A stretch of DNA of 6,005 nt from an uncultured Chloroflexota bacterium. GTDB lineage: Bacteria > Chloroflexota > Chloroflexia > Chloroflexales > Roseiflexaceae. The translations under genes and the position numbers were made by a program. Each line of letters opens with the position of its first letter. Position 1 is the first letter of the stretch. The stretch lies in the NCBI GenBank assembly GCA_903871975.1, contig CAIQIY010000291.1:1-6005 (forward strand), in the 5' to 3' direction. A model generated the notes under the pieces. It saw only the letters and a program-made list of their open reading frames with translations. It was not told the origin of the DNA and did no database searches. Below are positions 4,100-6,005 of this stretch, one piece after another.

Positions 4100-5605
4100 A
4101 TGTCCAGCACACCCCACACCAGTCGCATCGATATCGATCCCGCCCGTCGGATCGGCACCATCTCGCCGCTGTTGTTCGGTGGCTTCGCCGAACACATGGG
4201 GCGCTGCATCTACGAGGGCATCTACGATCCCAACTCACCGCTGGCCGACGCCGACGGTCTGCGGCGCGACGTGCTCGATGCGTTACGCGAGATCAACTAC
4301 CGCGTGATGCGCTACCCCGGCGGGAACTTCCTGAGCGGCTATGACTGGCGTGATGGCGTCGGACCCCGTGAGCAACGGCCACGCCGCCGCGAACTGGCGT
4401 GGCGTTCGATCGAGACCAATCAGTTCGGTACCGATGAGTTCCTCGCGTTCTGCCGGGCGATCAGCACCGAGCCGATGCTGGGCGTGAATCTGGGCACCGG
4501 GACGATCCAGCAGGCAGCCGACCTGGTGGAATATTGCAACGCCGCACCAGGCACGTACTGGTCGGATCTGCGGGCACGGCACGGCCATGCTGCACCGTAC
4601 GGCGTGACCTACTGGTGCCTCGGCAACGAGATGGATGGCCCGTGGCAGATCGGGCATCTCGACGCATCGGCCTACGCGACGAAAGCGCTCGAAGCGGCCA
4701 AGATGATGAAATGGGTCGACCCGTCGATCAAACTCATCCTGTGCGGCTCGTCGTCGACGACGATGCCGACATACCCGATGTGGGATCGCGTTGCGCTCGA
4801 GCATTGCTGGGAGCACGTCGACTACCTGTCGTTGCATTACTACGCCAACAACGATGCCGGTGACACACCATCCTACCTGGCGCTGGCGCGCCAGTTTGAG
4901 TCGCACATCGACACCCTGGCGGCGACATTGCGCTATGTCCAGGCGCAGCGCCGCTCGCAGCACCGGGTGTTCCTGTCGTGGGACGAGTGGAACGTGTGGT
5001 ACAAGGATCGGCAGATGGATGGTGGTTGGCAGGAAGCCCCCCATCTGATCGAAGAGGTATACAACCTGGAGGATGCGCTGGTTGTGGCGCAATGGCTCAA
5101 TGTGTTTCTGCGGCGCTGCGACGTGCTGAAGATTGCGTGCATCGCACAGATCGTCAACATCATCGCGCCACTGCTCACGCGCCGCGACGGTCTGTTGAAG
5201 CAGTCGACGTTCTATCCGCTGATGCTGTTCAGCCGCTTCGCCGCCGGTGCAGCCCTCGACGCCCATATCACCGCGCCGGCGATCGACACGCGGCAATTCG
5301 GTGCAGTTCCGGCGCTCGATGTGTCGGTGAGCCACGACGACAGCAACGGGCGTGGGGCGATCTTCATCGTCAACCGCAGCCTCGAGGCAGCGTTGCCGAC
5401 GACGATCAGCTGGCAGCGCGAGGCGCCGCTGCGCTGCACGGGTGCCTGGCAGCTCGCCGGCACCGATCCGAAGCTGGCAAACAGCTTCGAGCGGCCAGAC
5501 GCCCTGACGGCGCATGCCATCACGCCGCCGGCGTTCCATGACGGCTGCATCGATCTGACGCTGCCGCCGCTCTCGTTCACCGTGCTGCTGACCGAGGCGC
5601 GGTGA
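4100..5605 (+). CDS. abfA: GH51 alpha-L-arabinofuranosidase
   Basis: 501 residues, the usual length for bacterial intracellular GH51 enzymes. It hydrolyses terminal alpha-L-arabinofuranosyl residues from arabino-oligosaccharides or arabinoxylan fragments, with retention of configuration. The catalytic (beta/alpha)8 domain covers roughly residues 20-380 and the C-terminal beta domain the rest. Landmarks are 'FGGFAEHMGRCIYEGIYDP' (26-44), 'MRYPGGNF' (70-77), and the acid/base Glu177 in 'WCLGNEMDGPW'. 'LSLHYY' (243-248) follows, then the nucleophile Glu296 in 'LSWDEWNVWY'. Spacing and residues follow the Geobacillus AbfA pattern (Glu175/Glu294) closely. There is no signal peptide, so the enzyme should act in the cytosol on imported oligosaccharides. 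The ATG at 4100 is chosen because GGAGGG (4085-4090) lies 9 nt upstream; an in-frame ATG at 4004 lacks a ribosome-binding site and would add 32 basic non-family residues. The stop overlaps the next gene start. The symbol is given by family; abfA and arfA are both used. Confidence 0.95.
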   Translation: MSSTPHTSRIDIDPARRIGTISPLLFGGFAEHMGRCIYEGIYDPNSPLADADGLRRDVLDALREINYRVMRYPGGNFLSGYDWRDGVGPREQRPRRRELAWRSIETNQFGTDEFLAFCRAISTEPMLGVNLGTGTIQQAADLVEYCNAAPGTYWSDLRARHGHAAPYGVTYWCLGNEMDGPWQIGHLDASAYATKALEAAKMMKWVDPSIKLILCGSSSTTMPTYPMWDRVALEHCWEHVDYLSLHYYANNDAGDTPSYLALARQFESHIDTLAATLRYVQAQRRSQHRVFLSWDEWNVWYKDRQMDGGWQEAPHLIEEVYNLEDALVVAQWLNVFLRRCDVLKIACIAQIVNIIAPLLTRRDGLLKQSTFYPLMLFSRFAAGAALDAHITAPAIDTRQFGAVPALDVSVSHDDSNGRGAIFIVNRSLEAALPTTISWQREAPLRCTGAWQLAGTDPKLANSFERPDALTAHAITPPAFHDGCIDLTLPPLSFTVLLTEAR

Positions 5606-6005
5606 GCGTCGCGCCAGTGAGCGCCGACGAGATCGCTGCTGGTCTGCGGGCGCTGGGGTGCCACGACGGGCTCGCGGTGGTGGTACACAGTTCGCTGCGC
5701 TCGTTTGGTACGGTCATCGGTGGTGCCGCCGCAGTGTGCGATGCGCTCGTGCGTACCTGTGGCACGATCCTGATGCCGGCGAGCAGCGGCGACCGGTGTG
5801 GAATTCCGGCACCACCCGGCTTGGTACGGCCCGACAATGCCGCCATCATCGCCGAGTCGTGGGAGTCCTTCACTGCCGCGCTGGAACGGGCGCAACCGTT
5901 TGACTGTGGGCTGCCGATCGATCGCGAACTCGGCGTGATCCCCGAGACACTGCGGCAGCGCTGCGCGCCACAGCGTAGCGTGCACCCACTGTTCTCGATG
6001 ATCGC
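5602..6005 (+). CDS. AAC(3)-family (Antibiotic_NAT) N-acetyltransferase, N-terminal part (runs off the right edge)
   Basis: 134 residues to the window edge, open at the end. Family hallmarks are 'VVVHSSLRSFGTVIGGAAAVCDAL' (26-49), 'GTILMPASSG' (54-63), 'FDCGLPIDRELGVIPETLR' (100-118) and 'RSVHPLFSM' (125-133). These are the HSSL, PxDxxxGxxPExxR and RSxHP signatures of aminoglycoside 3-N-acetyltransferases and relatives, which transfer acetyl from acetyl-CoA to an amine. About half of the usual 260-280 residues is present. The GTG at 5602-5604 overlaps the arabinofuranosidase TGA (GTGA), with GAGG 4 nt upstream. A second GTG at 5617, spaced better from GTGAG, is an alternative start that would remove five residues. 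Chromosomal members often have no proven resistance role, and coupling to a glycosidase gene suggests a metabolic amine substrate here; that is inference. Confidence 0.9.
   Translation, partial: MSVAPVSADEIAAGLRALGCHDGLAVVVHSSLRSFGTVIGGAAAVCDALVRTCGTILMPASSGDRCGIPAPPGLVRPDNAAIIAESWESFTAALERAQPFDCGLPIDRELGVIPETLRQRCAPQRSVHPLFSMI

Noticed and set aside
3724..4344. A 206-codon plus-strand frame bridging the gap into the arabinofuranosidase gene
   Set aside because: It has no ribosome-binding site, is Arg/His/Cys-rich, and overlaps the start of a confidently assigned gene by about 245 bp in another frame.
4283..5539. A long (418-codon) antisense open frame inside the arabinofuranosidase gene
   Set aside because: This is a typical GC-rich shadow frame; the sense frame has all GH51 catalytic motifs.
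5602..6005. Acquired clinical aminoglycoside resistance gene
   Set aside because: It is in a chromosomal-looking context, coupled to a glycosidase gene with no mobile-element or integron signals. The family has many members without a resistance role, and only half the protein is visible.

Overview
The window is GC-rich bacterial chromosome. It carries four protein-coding genes (two running off the window edges), one lower-GC methyltransferase gene, and two tRNA genes on opposite strands. The best taxonomic guess is a Chloroflexota (Chloroflexia, Roseiflexus/Chloroflexus-like) genome. That rests on the style of the FtsX-like permease start ('IPIYAETTGYRILLGAL'), which I associate with that group, and on GTG starts and GTGA junctions in a GC-rich context. 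It is an inference from memory, not a database result.

Layout from left to right. Minus strand: the N-terminal 216 residues of a membrane protein resembling an FtsX/MacB-type ABC permease (1-650). Immediately upstream of it, and apparently translationally coupled, is a NodB-like polysaccharide deacetylase homologue (660-1580). Upstream again on the same strand are two GC-rich hairpins and tRNA-Glu(UUC) with an encoded CCA (1712-1788) and a clean TTGCCA-17-TATACT promoter. About 520 bp then separate this promoter from the divergent TTGACG-17-TAGTAT promoter of tRNA-His(GUG) (2390-2465, with encoded G-1 and CCA). Most of that gap (1848-2344) is bounded by a perfect 17-bp inverted repeat and contains an internal diverged direct repeat. 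I see no gene in it and read it as a short non-coding repeat element or MITE-like sequence. A terminator-like hairpin follows tRNA-His.

A stand-alone SAM-dependent methyltransferase gene (2874-3698) sits between two gene-free stretches (about 340 and 400 bp). Its base composition looks less GC-rich than its neighbours. The right end holds a complete GH51 alpha-L-arabinofuranosidase (4100-5605) with both catalytic glutamates. A GTGA overlap joins it to the start of an AAC(3)-family (Antibiotic_NAT) N-acetyltransferase that leaves the window at 6005.

Working together: the deacetylase and permease probably form one minus-strand transcription unit, possibly in cell-envelope or glycan handling. 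The arabinofuranosidase and acetyltransferase form a plus-strand unit that combines intracellular arabinoside breakdown with CoA-dependent acetyl transfer. The tRNA pair is independent of both. I found no CRISPR array, transposase or phage gene. The most unusual object is the inverted-repeat-bounded segment lying between the two tRNA promoters.
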